A stretch of 64,000 bases of DNA from positions 43,777-107,776 of the forward strand of contig WRBA01000006.1 of the NCBI GenBank assembly GCA_009779915.1, read 5' to 3'. The notes below the pieces were generated by a model, which searched no databases, was not told where the DNA came from, and was given only the letters and a program-made list of their open reading frames with translations. The stretch's first letter is position 1; every line of letters starts with the position of its first letter. The position numbers and the translations under genes were made by a program. Shown one piece after another: positions 27,710 to 36,946 of the stretch. The stretch comes from Defluviitaleaceae bacterium (GTDB lineage Bacteria > Bacillota > Clostridia > Lachnospirales > UBA5962).

Positions 27710-29311
27710 ATGAAAAAGAAAGCTGTTTTAGCCTTGATATTGGCTGGTACTTTTGTAATAACAACTCTTGCATCATGTGCGCCGCAGGCACCCCAAGTTA
27801 ATCAGCCCCCTGTACAGGAAATGCCTCCAGCCGCAGCGGCTGAAGCGGCTGATCCTGCGCCAATAGCGGATGAAATGCCTGCTCTTGGAAGAGGTGTAGT
27901 TGTAGCAACCCAAAATGACCCTCCCTCAATTGCGCCGGGCAGACATAATGCAACAGCCGCCGGATTTATGAATTCTATGAACTATAATGGTCTTTTCAGA
28001 ACGGATGCGGAAACTTTACTGGCTGTTCCTGATTTAGTGGCAAGCTGGAGGGCTGTAAGCGATACAGTGTTCGAATTTATGATATATGAGGGTATTATGT
28101 TCCATAACGGTGAAATAATGACGGCTCACGATGTAATTGCGTCTTTTGATTATGTAAGAAATTATCCTGATAATACACCAAACCGCGGAAGTATAGTGCG
28201 TTACGAAGTTATTGATGATCTGACAATCAGAATAGACACTGATGAGCCTAATGCAATGCTTTTTGTGGATCTTGTACATGTAAGTAATATGGTTATGCCC
28301 AGGTCTTTGATTGAGTCAGGGCATGATTTCCAAGCTCAAGCCATTGGCAGCGGTCCTTTTGTATTTGAAGAGTGGAGGACTGGTGACTCCTTGCATCATA
28401 CGGCTTTTGAAAACTATTTTGATCAGGAGCGGGCAGCGAGAATCGCATACACTATCTGGAGGGTTATCCCTGAGGGGGCATCCCGTACAATAGCTCTTGA
28501 GACCGGTGAGGTTGACTATATTGTTGAAGTTGCATCGCCTGATATTGCGAGACTTGAAGCTCATCCTGACATCGAGGTTATGATAAGCCCCGGTACGACT
28601 CATAATAAGCTGCTTATGAACAATGAGATTCCTCAGTTTAGTGACTATAGAGTAAGGCGTGCTATTGCTATGGCTATTGATATGGATGCGGTTTTAATCG
28701 CCGGTATGGACGGCTTTGCTATACCGACAAATGCCCAAGTGCCTACAATATTCATCGGTGCCCATGAAGAAGGTACCTATGAATATGACCCTGAGGGTGC
28801 GGTTGCTATCCTTGCGGAACTGGGTCTAGACCCGGCAACACTTGCTTTTAACATAGTTGCAAGCAATGAAGAAAGAAGGCGTATGGGTGAGGTGCTGCAG
28901 GCTAACCTTGCTGATATAGGTATCCCTGTTACCATTGAGATGAATGACCTTGCAACTACCTTAGAGCGGCAGTTTGATGGTAATTATGAAGCCAGCTTTG
29001 GCGGCTCTGGCTTTTCATCCTTACTTGGATATGTCCATGGGATATTATTCAGCGAAAGTATTGGCGGACCAAACAGAAGCCGTTTTAGAAACGATGAAAT
29101 TGACGATTTAATCAGGGAAGCTTTGGTTACGGTTGACGCAAATGCAAGAATCCCTATTTATGAGCAAATTACAAGGATTGCAAATGAAAATACGCCTCAT
29201 ATCCCAACTCATATGTCTTTGGTTGTAAGGGCTTTTAATGCAAATCTTGTTGTACCTGAGCTTCCGGCTACAGGTGCGGTACAGATGAATGTGATGTATT
29301 GGAGTGAGTAA
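27710..29311 (+). CDS. Orphan family 5 ABC-transporter solute-binding lipoprotein (1)
   Basis: 533 aa. Lipoprotein signal with LASC lipobox. SBP_bac_5 fold: NGLFR...VPDLV, the KV.FHNG-type segment GIMFHNGEIMTAHDVIASFDYV, GSGPFVFEEW, and R-rich IPEGASRTIALETGEVDY. Binds peptides, nickel-type complexes or sugars outside the membrane. No permease or ATPase gene is nearby. Two paralogues occur at 47477 and 62172 with the same order of motifs and the same MNVMYW-type end. AAAGGAGG before ATG. Confidence 0.92.
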   Translation: MKKKAVLALILAGTFVITTLASCAPQAPQVNQPPVQEMPPAAAAEAADPAPIADEMPALGRGVVVATQNDPPSIAPGRHNATAAGFMNSMNYNGLFRTDAETLLAVPDLVASWRAVSDTVFEFMIYEGIMFHNGEIMTAHDVIASFDYVRNYPDNTPNRGSIVRYEVIDDLTIRIDTDEPNAMLFVDLVHVSNMVMPRSLIESGHDFQAQAIGSGPFVFEEWRTGDSLHHTAFENYFDQERAARIAYTIWRVIPEGASRTIALETGEVDYIVEVASPDIARLEAHPDIEVMISPGTTHNKLLMNNEIPQFSDYRVRRAIAMAIDMDAVLIAGMDGFAIPTNAQVPTIFIGAHEEGTYEYDPEGAVAILAELGLDPATLAFNIVASNEERRRMGEVLQANLADIGIPVTIEMNDLATTLERQFDGNYEASFGGSGFSSLLGYVHGILFSESIGGPNRSRFRNDEIDDLIREALVTVDANARIPIYEQITRIANENTPHIPTHMSLVVRAFNANLVVPELPATGAVQMNVMYWSE

Positions 29312-29338
29312 AGAAATCAGCTGATTTTGTAATAAACT

Positions 29339-29378
29339 TAAACCCGCAGATCAATTTCAATCATGTCCGCGGGTTTTT
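29339..29378 (+). terminator. Terminator after binding protein 1
   Basis: AAACCCGC...GCGGGTTTTT, 8-bp GC-rich stem with T run. Confidence 0.85.
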
Positions 29379-29387
29379 CTTGCCAAT

Positions 29388-29451
29388 ATTATAGTGGATT
29401 TACTTCAAAACCGTTACAGTTGTATCAATTTTGTAGAGAATCCACTATAAT
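29388..29451. repeat. Perfect 13-bp inverted repeat between convergent genes
   Basis: ATTATAGTGGATT at 29388-29400 and AATCCACTATAAT at 29439-29451 enclose 38 bp. It resembles a short palindromic element; the ends partly match ACTATAGT at 24028. Confidence 0.75.
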
Positions 29452-29465
29452 TTTAACAATCACCA

Positions 29466-30179
29466 TCATTCTATAAAGCTTGCCTTTGACATAAGGTTAT
29501 TTTTTATATGAGTGTGAAGGACTCCCATGGTGTCAATATAAGCCAGCAAAACAGCGGAGCAATCCGTAACCCCTTGGTTAGATAGCTCTGTATAAAGCCA
29601 ATTTATATCCAAATTTATTGCTGACAAATGCTTTTCAATCACCTTTCCATCAATCACTACATTTGTACATAGCCCCTCATAGGCGGTAGGGATTTTCATA
29701 TCTTTTGGTGTTAGGGGACGGTTTTGTGATTTAGGCAGTATGCTTAGTCTGCCGCTGGTTTCAAGTATGGCAAATTCAACATTGGCTATGTCGAAAATAT
29801 TCTTTTGCCTGCATTCTTCCAAAAGGTCATTAATACTCAATCTTTCTTTTAGTATACTTTTTTCCATCAACTTCCCATTTTCAATAAGTACAACAGGTAC
29901 ACCGTCTAATATTTTTCTGCCCCTATAGCTTTTAACGGATATATACGAAAATAAAATAGAAAACAGGGAAACTACCACCAAAGCAGTAAGCCCTTCTGCT
30001 GCATGGACACTACGGACAACGGCGTATTCTGAAGCTATAGATCCGATTGTAATTCCGATTACATAATCAAAAAAATTAAGCTGAGACATTTGCTTTTTAC
30101 CCATTATCCGGGCAAGGATAAACAAGGCAATTATGGCAATAGTCGAAGAAACAACGGTTTGAAGCACTCTATCCAACAT
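29466..30179 (-). CDS. DUF421 (YetF-type) membrane protein
   Basis: 237 aa. Three N-terminal hydrophobic segments (RVLQTVVSSTIAIIALFILA, DYVIGITIGSIASEYAVV), then the cytoplasmic DUF421 domain with KILDGVPVVLIENGKLMEKS and EFAILETSGRLSILPKSQNR. The family is found mainly in spore formers and is of unknown biochemical function. AGGTGAT before the ATG. Confidence 0.9.
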   Translation of the reverse strand: MLDRVLQTVVSSTIAIIALFILARIMGKKQMSQLNFFDYVIGITIGSIASEYAVVRSVHAAEGLTALVVVSLFSILFSYISVKSYRGRKILDGVPVVLIENGKLMEKSILKERLSINDLLEECRQKNIFDIANVEFAILETSGRLSILPKSQNRPLTPKDMKIPTAYEGLCTNVVIDGKVIEKHLSAINLDINWLYTELSNQGVTDCSAVLLAYIDTMGVLHTHIKNNLMSKASFIE

Positions 30180-30340
30180 TTTATCACCTATCCCTATCCC
30201 CTTTTATATTTTGTATTTAAAAGTCTATTATACCCTTTGGAAATAAAAAATACTTCGCTTTATTTTGAGATTTTTCAGCTGTGCTGATTATAATAATGTG
30301 CTATACTTTATTTGTAGTGAGTTAAAATCAGATAGAAATG

Positions 30341-30408
30341 GTGCATAACCCGTTTCATCAAATTTTTCTATCGCTTTTTGTTTCAACAAAAGCTTATGCA
30401 CTGTTGCT
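30341..30408. repeat. Dispersed repeat copy with GTGCATAA/TTATGCAC ends
   Basis: GTGCATAAC at the left and GCTTATGCAC at the right are inverted; the middle has TTTTTCTATCGCTTTTTG, shared with 2941-3013. GTTGC follows the right end as in all other copies. Confidence 0.75.
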
Positions 30409-30431
30409 AGATTAATTATGAGGTGTAGTAA

Positions 30432-31703
30432 ATGAATAATAAAATAATTAGAGCTGTTATAATGCTGTCTGCTGTTATGCTTTTGGCGGCTTGCACTAAT
30501 AGGGCTGAAAATACCCCTGAGACTTATGATGCTGGGTATTTGGAATATGCAGATAACGAAGGGTACATACAGGAAAAACAAGAAGATGATGTATATGCTG
30601 ATGTTATAAACATCGAACCCGGCTATGAAAACGTGCCTGAAGCAGTAATTGAGGGCTATATGGCATATGCCGAAGAAATCAAAGCCCAGTCTCTTCCATG
30701 GCAGGAAGCCTATATTGCGCTGCTTAGTGAGTATGCGGAGCGCTCCATAGGTTATTGGTTTGATGGGGAGAGCCCCAATCCTCCCGGCGGCTATTTCATG
30801 CTTTTTGATATTGACGGCGATGGCGTGCCGGAGCTTATTGTGGCTGACAGATTTCACTTTACCACTTATGTGGCTGCATATACATTTTTAGATGGGCTGA
30901 TACCCCTGGAGGTGGAATACTTTTATGATTACGGCACATTTTTCTTTTCGCTGCTTAACCGCCCGGGACTTGGCATGGAATCAAACGAAGGAGTGTGGAA
31001 CAGTGCGGCTGTTTTAGCCATTGATGGGTACAGGCTGGTTTCTGAAATAAGCCTGTACCGCGGCGAATGGGAAGAAAATGATTGGCAGGCAGGCTGGCGT
31101 ATAAACGGCGAATGTGTAACGGAAGACGAACATGACAGGCTGTATTACAGTTTATTTGGCGATTGGCAGGCAAGAAATAGGGTGCTGCACCATGAAATTA
31201 CCGAAAGCAATATACTTGAGGCAGTTTTTGGCTTTGATACAGCCGAAAAGGGCTTGATTATTGGCAATATGTTTTTTAGGGATGTAAATATGGCACTGTT
31301 TTTTGAAGAACCCTTTTCAACCGTATTAGCTGTTTTAGGCGAGCCTCTGGAGGAGCGCGGGCACTTTTTCCTTTATGATGATATAGAGATTGTTGCAACA
31401 GATTGGAATATGGCTGCATCATCTTTTGAAGGGGTTGGGCATATTGGCAGCGGCAGCTTAGACCTTTTTGCTATAAATGGCATTAACCTAAACAAAACCC
31501 GCCAGGAACTGATTACCATATTTGGCAGCCCGGCTTACTATTCATACCCTGACCATAGATATTGGAACCCTAATGACCCTGATGATTTTCGATGGCTGGG
31601 ATATAAGGCAAGGCTTAATGGGATTGACTACAGGCTTGATTTTACCTTTGACAGCCCCAACTATGCAGCGCGCTACTTTACTATAAGGCGGTTTGAGCGG
31701 TAA
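30432..31703 (+). CDS. Lipoprotein of unknown function
   Basis: 423 aa, GAGGTGT before the ATG. Signal peptide with LAAC lipobox. Residues of about 105-210 include FDIDGDGVPELIVADRFHFT, an FG-GAP/EF-hand-like calcium loop, followed by YxFLDG. The last 130 residues carry a repeat similar to SmpA-type modules (TRQELITIFGSPAYYSYPD and FSTVLAVLGEPLEE). Surface-exposed by inference; substrate unknown. Confidence 0.8.
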   Translation: MNNKIIRAVIMLSAVMLLAACTNRAENTPETYDAGYLEYADNEGYIQEKQEDDVYADVINIEPGYENVPEAVIEGYMAYAEEIKAQSLPWQEAYIALLSEYAERSIGYWFDGESPNPPGGYFMLFDIDGDGVPELIVADRFHFTTYVAAYTFLDGLIPLEVEYFYDYGTFFFSLLNRPGLGMESNEGVWNSAAVLAIDGYRLVSEISLYRGEWEENDWQAGWRINGECVTEDEHDRLYYSLFGDWQARNRVLHHEITESNILEAVFGFDTAEKGLIIGNMFFRDVNMALFFEEPFSTVLAVLGEPLEERGHFFLYDDIEIVATDWNMAASSFEGVGHIGSGSLDLFAINGINLNKTRQELITIFGSPAYYSYPDHRYWNPNDPDDFRWLGYKARLNGIDYRLDFTFDSPNYAARYFTIRRFER

Positions 31704-31848
31704 GCGGCGGAAGTTTAGCCGAAATAAATTATTGAAATCAGCGGCAAATTATGCTATATTTATTTATAACTAACTGTGTACGAGTGGTACAGTTTTGATG
31801 ATTTATTAATGCTGCCCAGTCATTTTGCTTTTTACACATAGAGGCGGC

Positions 31849-31965
31849 ATGGGTATACCAGCTATAGTAAATGACCATACTTTCGCACTCATTCGGTATG
31901 TGTTAGAGGTTTTGGGTGTGGAAATTCATTGGGATGAGAAAAATGGGGCAGTGTATGTTTATTAA
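31849..31965 (+). pseudogene. Fragment of a copper-amine-oxidase-N-type stalk domain
   Basis: 38 codons ending with a stop: PAIVNDHTFALIRYVLEVLG then VEIHWDEKNGAVYVY. This matches the end of stalk domains of the form TL.PVRFVAE.LGAEV.WD...TV. No ribosome site and no signal peptide; the rest of the gene is missing. The same domain type is intact in the GH18 protein at 1012. Confidence 0.6.
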
Positions 31966-31967
31966 AC

Positions 31968-32017
31968 TGAAATCCACACAAAAGAGTAACGCTAAAGCAA
32001 CTATTTTGTGTGGATAA
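31968..32017. repeat. Dispersed hairpin repeat, GAAATCC family, copy 2
   Basis: TCCACACAAAAGAGT (31973-31987) pairs with ACTATTTTGTGTGGA (32000-32014). Compare copy 1, where the same position has CCGAACAAAA/TTTTGCTCGG: the bases differ but pairing is kept. Confidence 0.75.
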
Positions 32018-32130
32018 ATAGCGCAGACCCCTGCTAAAATGGTAACAAATTTATAGCAAGCTATAATCTGTTAATGTTTGGGGGTTGTTTTACTATATAG
32101 GGCTTAAAAATTTCCTAATATATTAAACTT

Positions 32131-32181
32131 CAAAAAATAACCCCCTTGAGATTATCAAAAACATGATAATTTCAAGAGGAT
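32131..32181 (-). terminator. Terminator after tRNA-Gln
   Basis: On the minus strand CCTCTTGAAATTATCA pairs with TGATAATCTCAAGGGGG around TGTTTT, followed by TTATTTTTT. Confidence 0.8.
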
Positions 32182-32185
32182 TAAA

Positions 32186-32257
32186 CTGGGCTGGCAGGAT
32201 TTGAACCTACGAATGCCAGAGTCAAAGTCTGGTGCCTTACCGCTTGGCGACAGCCCA
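32186..32257 (-). tRNA. tRNA-Gln (anticodon TTG)
   Basis: 72 nt cloverleaf. Acceptor TGGGCTG/CAGCCCA, D arm GCC-AAGCGGTAA-GGC, anticodon stem CCAGA-CTTTGAC-TCTGG with TTG, T arm with GGTTCAAATCC, discriminator G. The 3' CCA is not encoded. Confidence 0.97.
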
Positions 32258-32349
32258 ATATAGTGATTTAAATTTTGCACGAAATGAAGTATATCATAGA
32301 CCGGCAAAGATGTCAATAGAATAATATGGGTTTTATCGATAAATCCTTA

Positions 32350-32832
32350 TTATTTATGATAAGGCTCGTTATTGTTAATCCGAAAGGCACGATACACCTG
32401 TTCCGCAAGTATAACACGCATAAGCTGGTGAGGGAATGTCATTTTAGAAAAAGAGAGTGAAAAATCTGCTCGCTCTACAACCTCAAGGCTAAGACCTAAA
32501 GAACCCCCTATTATAAAATATATATGACTGTGACCTTCCAGGGCTAATTTAGTGATTTTTTCAGCAAATGCGGTGCTGTTAAGCATTGTGCCTGAAATTG
32601 CAGTTATAATTACATAGCCGCTTTCTTTGATGTTTTTTAATATCCGCTCCCCTTCTTTACGAAGGATTGTCTGCTCACGGGCAAGGCTCATTTTTTCACT
32701 TAACGGTTCGTCATGGATTTCAATTATTTCAAATTTAGTGTATTTAGACAGCCGCTTAGTGTACTCGGAGACCGCGTCTCTAAAATACTGCTCTTTTAGT
32801 TTGCCCACGGTTATAAATGTAATTTTTGTCAT
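32350..32832 (-). CDS. rlmH: 23S rRNA pseudouridine-1915 N3-methyltransferase
   Basis: 160 aa, normal RlmH length. SPOUT-fold knot: FIIGGSLGLSLEVVERADFS (AdoMet pocket) and the strongly conserved end FPHQLMRVILAEQVYRAFRI then EPYHK. Its start overlaps the stop of the upstream metallo-hydrolase by four bases (ATGA), so they are coupled. Confidence 0.97.
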   Translation of the reverse strand: MTKITFITVGKLKEQYFRDAVSEYTKRLSKYTKFEIIEIHDEPLSEKMSLAREQTILRKEGERILKNIKESGYVIITAISGTMLNSTAFAEKITKLALEGHSHIYFIIGGSLGLSLEVVERADFSLSFSKMTFPHQLMRVILAEQVYRAFRINNNEPYHK

Positions 32833-33632
32833 AAAATCAAGCTATCAGAGACACTGCCTCTTTGAGCCAGATACAAATGAAAATCCCTGCCGACTTTTAT
32901 ATGATTAGCGTCTAATATGGTTGCGACTGTTTCCATTGCGATAAGGGGCATATTATTTTCAGCACTTAAATGCCCTAAAAATACATATTTAAGCTTAGGG
33001 CAAATAATATCTGCCAGCAGCTCACCGGCACTGCGGTTAGATAAATGACCTTTATCGCCCATTATCCTTTTTTTAAGTATAGCCGGATAACTGCCATTTT
33101 TAAGCATTTCCAAATCATGATTGCTTTCAAGTAAAATGATATCAGAGCCGAAGAGTTTTTCCCGCACATTATCGGTTACACAGCCGATATCAGTTGCTAC
33201 GGTAATTTTTTTATCTTCAAGATAGACACAGTAGCCTACAGGCTGCGCCGCGTCGTGGGGTATGTCAAATGCCTCTATTACAATATTTTTGAGTCCCAGT
33301 TCTTCCCCTGAATTTATAATATGCTTCCTATCTTCATCAACTTTTCCGATTAGATTGCGCCTATCAATACATTCCCAAGTCTTTTTGGTGGCATACAAAG
33401 GAGTGCCGTATCTTCTGGAGATAATACCGGCACCTTGTATATGATCCGTATGTTCGTGGGTGATGAATATACCGTCAAGCTTATCACAGCCTATACCTAC
33501 AGCATTTTCAAGCCCTTCACTGATACGCTTGCCGCTAAGACCCGCATCTATAAGTATATGAACATCCTCACTGCCTATATAGATGCTGTTGCCGTCCGAG
33601 CCGCTTGATATGGGGCAAAACTTTAGAGCCAT
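32829..33632 (-). CDS. WalJ/YycJ-type metallo-beta-lactamase fold hydrolase
   Basis: 267 aa. CPISSGSDGNSIYIG start is typical of YycJ. Metal ligands ITHEHTDHIQG, later D in CVTDIG-type VATDIGCVTDN, LLESNHD, and VFLGHLSAENN. YycJ/WalJ coordinates division with replication in Bacillus and has nuclease activity in vitro. Lies between murA (4 bp upstream) and rlmH (overlap); in Bacilli walJ and rlmH are also neighbours. Confidence 0.9.
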   Translation of the reverse strand: MALKFCPISSGSDGNSIYIGSEDVHILIDAGLSGKRISEGLENAVGIGCDKLDGIFITHEHTDHIQGAGIISRRYGTPLYATKKTWECIDRRNLIGKVDEDRKHIINSGEELGLKNIVIEAFDIPHDAAQPVGYCVYLEDKKITVATDIGCVTDNVREKLFGSDIILLESNHDLEMLKNGSYPAILKKRIMGDKGHLSNRSAGELLADIICPKLKYVFLGHLSAENNMPLIAMETVATILDANHIKVGRDFHLYLAQRGSVSDSLIL

Positions 33633-33636
33633 GTTT

Positions 33637-34935
33637 TTATCCCAATTCTCTCATGAATTTTACTTTTTTCGCCTGTTCCTTAGAGTCAACCCGCATACAA
33701 TCAGCACCTAAAGCCGCAAGTTTACCGACTATATCCTCATAACCTCTGTCAATAAAGCGTACATTGCCGATTAAAGTACGCCCCTCTGCCGCAAGTGCCG
33801 CTATAATAAGGGAGGCACCGGCACGAAGGTCAGTTGCGCTTGCTTCAGCACCGGTTAAGCGCCCGCCCCCTTCAACAACGGCAGCTTTACCTTCAACGGT
33901 TATATTACAGCCAAGCCTTTTAAGCTCATCAACATATTGGAAGCGGCTTTCCCAAATGTTTTCAGTAATAAAGCTTGTACCTTCAGCAGTGCTTAAAAGT
34001 GCGGTCATTTGAGGCTGAAGGTCAGTTGGAAATCCGGGATAAGCCCTTGTTTTAATATTTGTAGCCTTTAATTTTTCAGGACCTATTACTCTTATATAAT
34101 CATCCCCAGCCATTACAGAGCAGTCCATCTCACATAATTTTGCCGTAAGAGAGTCCATATGCCTTGGGATAATATTTTTAACCGTAACATCACCGCCGGT
34201 TGCGGCGGCAGCTATCATATAAGTGCCTGCCTCAATTTGGTCAGGGATTATTGTATACTCAACCCCTTTAAGTTCTTTAACCCCTTTGATGCGTATTACA
34301 TCAGTACCGGCACCTTTAATCTTAGCACCCATCATATTAAGCATATTGGCTGTATCGACTACATGAGGTTCTTTTGCGGCATTTTCTATAATAGTAGTGC
34401 CGTCGGCCAAAGCGGCGGCAAGCATTATATTAATCGTAGCACCGACACTTACAACATCAAGATAAATACTTGTGCCGGTCAAATCCTCCGCATAAGCTTT
34501 TACAAGACCGTTTTCAACAAAAACCTCTGCACCTAAAGCTTTAAAGCCTTTAATATGCTGGTCTATAGGACGGTTGCCAAAATTACAGCCGCCGGGCATA
34601 GCAACCTCAGCCTTCCTGTATTTGCCTAAAAGCACTCCTATTAAATAATAAGAAGCCCTAATTTTAGTAACGGAAGGACCCGTAGCTATGTGATTTTTAA
34701 TATTTCTCGGATCAATTTCCAAGCAATGCTCGTCAATAAAGCGGCATTTAATCCCTAAATCATTCATAGCGGCAATAAGATTTGTTATATCTTCAATATT
34801 AGGTAAATTGTCAACTATACATATATCATTAGCAAGGACAGCGGCCGAAATAACACCAACTGCGGCATTTTTAGCACCTTGTGCCGTAACTTCGCCCTGG
34901 AGGCGTTTCCCTCCGTTTATAACCAAATACTCCAT
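33637..34935 (-). CDS. murA: UDP-GlcNAc 1-carboxyvinyltransferase
   Basis: 432 aa, normal length. First committed step of peptidoglycan synthesis (PEP transfer to UDP-GlcNAc). K22-N23 in QGAKNAA, and the fosfomycin-sensitive Cys117 in PGGCNFGNRPIDQH; RAYPGFPTDLQPQ near residue 300. AAGGTG before ATG. Operon murA-walJ-rlmH. Whether it is MurA1 or MurAB cannot be settled without a second copy. Confidence 0.95.
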   Translation of the reverse strand: MEYLVINGGKRLQGEVTAQGAKNAAVGVISAAVLANDICIVDNLPNIEDITNLIAAMNDLGIKCRFIDEHCLEIDPRNIKNHIATGPSVTKIRASYYLIGVLLGKYRKAEVAMPGGCNFGNRPIDQHIKGFKALGAEVFVENGLVKAYAEDLTGTSIYLDVVSVGATINIMLAAALADGTTIIENAAKEPHVVDTANMLNMMGAKIKGAGTDVIRIKGVKELKGVEYTIIPDQIEAGTYMIAAAATGGDVTVKNIIPRHMDSLTAKLCEMDCSVMAGDDYIRVIGPEKLKATNIKTRAYPGFPTDLQPQMTALLSTAEGTSFITENIWESRFQYVDELKRLGCNITVEGKAAVVEGGGRLTGAEASATDLRAGASLIIAALAAEGRTLIGNVRFIDRGYEDIVGKLAALGADCMRVDSKEQAKKVKFMRELG

Positions 34936-35059
34936 TAAAACACCTTCTTTGAATTATTACATAATTTGTCCATATTTACAATAGTATAACATTTATATTA
35001 CAAAATGTAAACAAAAAAATTACAGACTTGATTATAATGTTTCAACCGCCTAAATTCAT

Positions 35060-35482
35060 CTTAGGGCTAGGAGAGTCGAACCTTGTGCGCCCATAGCGCA
35101 AAAAATTTGATTAATCTTTATTTTCGTCCTAGATGGGCTGTATGCCCACCGTTGTCCTCAAATTTTGCTATAGTGAATAAATTTTAAAGCACTAAATGAG
35201 CTTGCACATTTTGCTGTTTTAAAGTTTATGAACGCCCCGAAACTCGTACATTTTGTAAACAAAATGTACGAGTTCTCGAGGCTCGTTTAAGACCATTTTG
35301 GTCTTAAACGACTATAAATACAAATTTTTTGTGGCTATGGGTCTTCGAGTTTTGCGGATGGAATTTTTGAAACCGCCGCGAAAGAGGACGCAGCCTTACC
35401 GTAGTAAGGCAAGGACAATGACAACGGCGGGACTATAATTCCACCGCAAAACCGCTCATTGTTCGACTCTCCTAGCCCTAAG
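35060..35482. mobile_element. 423-bp non-coding element with perfect 22-bp terminal inverted repeats
   Basis: CTTAGGGCTAGGAGAGTCGA (35060 on) and TCGACTCTCCTAGCCCTAAG (to 35482) are inverted over 22 bp without mismatch. The interior has AACTCGTACATTTTG/CAAAATGTACGAGTT and CGTTTAAGACCA/TGGTCTTAAACG hairpins, the latter like stem 3 of the multi-hairpin repeats. GTTCGACTCTCC is shared with the TAGGTCAAGG family. No significant ORF; MITE-like. It lies between murA and the CoA-transferase, filling a 592-bp gap. Confidence 0.75.
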
Positions 35483-35527
35483 ATACTGCCGGAGTACTCG
35501 GCGGTGATTATTACCCTATGCTGCATT

Positions 35528-36718
35528 CTATATTATACCTTCCACTTTAAACCTCAATATATCCTCACCGGAGTAGCCAAGTTCCTTTAAAATCCGTTCA
35601 TTATCTTCGCCGAGGAGTGGCGCGGCTTTATATATGGCACCTGGAGTTTTGGAAAATTTAATTGGCAGATTAGCAAGTTTTTGCACTCCAACTTTAGGAT
35701 GGTAAGTTTCAGCTATCATTTCCCTTGCCACAACTTGGGGATGGTTTATAACCTTATCGATTGTATTAATCGTGGTGCAAGGTATATCGTTACTTTCAAA
35801 AATCTCCATCCATTCACCTGAGCTTTTGCTGCCCATAATTTCATCCATAATAGGTTTAAGCTGGCTGTGGTTTTCTGTACGCAGGGCATTGGTTTTAAAG
35901 CGTTCATCCTCTATCAGCTCTACTCGCTTTACAAGATTACAGAAAGTTGCCCATAATTTATCATTACCGGCGGCGATTACCAAATAAATACCATCGGCGC
36001 ATTTAAAAGGCTCGAAAGGGGTGATTGAGGCGTGGCGGTTGCCTACAGGTCCGGGCGCAACCCCTGTTGCGAAATAGCGTATAACAGCATTTTCGAGTAT
36101 AGCAACCTGACAGTCAAGCATACCTACATCAACTTTTTGCCCTTCGCCGGTTTTATCTTTATGATGAAGTGCCGCAAGTATACCCACCGATGTAAATATC
36201 CCTGCCAAAATATCCCCTATTGAAGCACCGACCCTTGTAGGCTCCCCGCCAGGCTCGTGGGAGGTTATACTCATAAGCCCGCCCATAGCTTGAACAACTG
36301 CGTCATAAGCAGGGCGTGAGGCAAAAGGTCCTGTATGACCATAGCCTGAGCAAGCGGCATAGATAATATCCGGTCTCCATTTAACTACATCTTCATAGCC
36401 GAAGCCTAATTTTTCCATAGTCCCAGGTTTAAAGTTTTCGACTAATATATCAGCATCCATAATAAGTTTTTTAAGTATTTCCTTGCCTTCGTCACTTTTC
36501 ATATTAAGTGTAATGCCTTCTTTATTTCGATTAAGGCTCATAAAATAGCAGCTTTCACCGTTTACATAAGGACCAAAGCCTCTTGAATCATCTCCGGTAA
36601 CCGGTATTTCAACATGTATAACCCTAGCTCCCATATCCGCTAAAATAGTTGTAGCGTAAGGTCCTGCTAAAACTCTTGTTAAATCAACTACTTTAATGCC
36701 ATCTAATGCTCTATCCAT
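35528..36718 (-). CDS. CaiB/BaiF-type class III CoA-transferase
   Basis: 396 aa, complete. LAGPYATTILADMGARVI, then DILVENFKPGTMEKLGFGYE, and the GASIGDILAGI segment with the conserved Asp that forms the acyl-enzyme intermediate. The family moves CoA between carboxylic acids (formate/oxalate, carnitine, bile acids, benzylsuccinate); the substrate here is not evident and no acyl-CoA dehydrogenase is adjacent. AAGGAGGG before the ATG. Monocistronic, bounded by two inverted-repeat elements. Confidence 0.9.
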   Translation of the reverse strand: MDRALDGIKVVDLTRVLAGPYATTILADMGARVIHVEIPVTGDDSRGFGPYVNGESCYFMSLNRNKEGITLNMKSDEGKEILKKLIMDADILVENFKPGTMEKLGFGYEDVVKWRPDIIYAACSGYGHTGPFASRPAYDAVVQAMGGLMSITSHEPGGEPTRVGASIGDILAGIFTSVGILAALHHKDKTGEGQKVDVGMLDCQVAILENAVIRYFATGVAPGPVGNRHASITPFEPFKCADGIYLVIAAGNDKLWATFCNLVKRVELIEDERFKTNALRTENHSQLKPIMDEIMGSKSSGEWMEIFESNDIPCTTINTIDKVINHPQVVAREMIAETYHPKVGVQKLANLPIKFSKTPGAIYKAAPLLGEDNERILKELGYSGEDILRFKVEGII

Positions 36719-36732
36719 TTTAAACCCTCCTT

Positions 36733-36946
36733 AGAGTCTGTTTAGTATCTCCGATATTCGTACTTTTGATATTTTTTTGTAATGCTTTGTCAACACCTCC
36801 TTCGGGGTGGATTTGCGTAATATCTTCCATTATGTGTCGTCAGTGTTTGCTACCCATTGAACTTTATTTCAATGGGTTCCCGATTTCCGCGCCTGATAAA
36901 AAATTTCTTCAAAAGCCCCTCAAAAGCGAGATACTAAACAGGCTCT
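36733..36946. repeat. 214-bp element with 19-bp imperfect terminal inverted repeats
   Basis: AGAGTCTGTTTAGTATCTC (36733-36751) and GAGATACTAAACAGGCTCT (36928-36946) match 18 of 19 when inverted. Inside, GCTACCCATTGAA/TTCAATGGGTTCCCG matches the element at 49105-49371. The right end overlaps the stop codon of the histidine kinase. Confidence 0.8.

Noticed and set aside
30288..30857. 189-codon minus-strand ORF
   Set aside because: Antisense to the signal peptide and first third of the lipoprotein at 30432, which has a ribosome site and lipobox; the ORF has neither.
35335..35526. 63-codon minus-strand ORF in the 423-bp element
   Set aside because: It spans the terminal inverted repeat, has no ribosome site, and shows no protein-like pattern.
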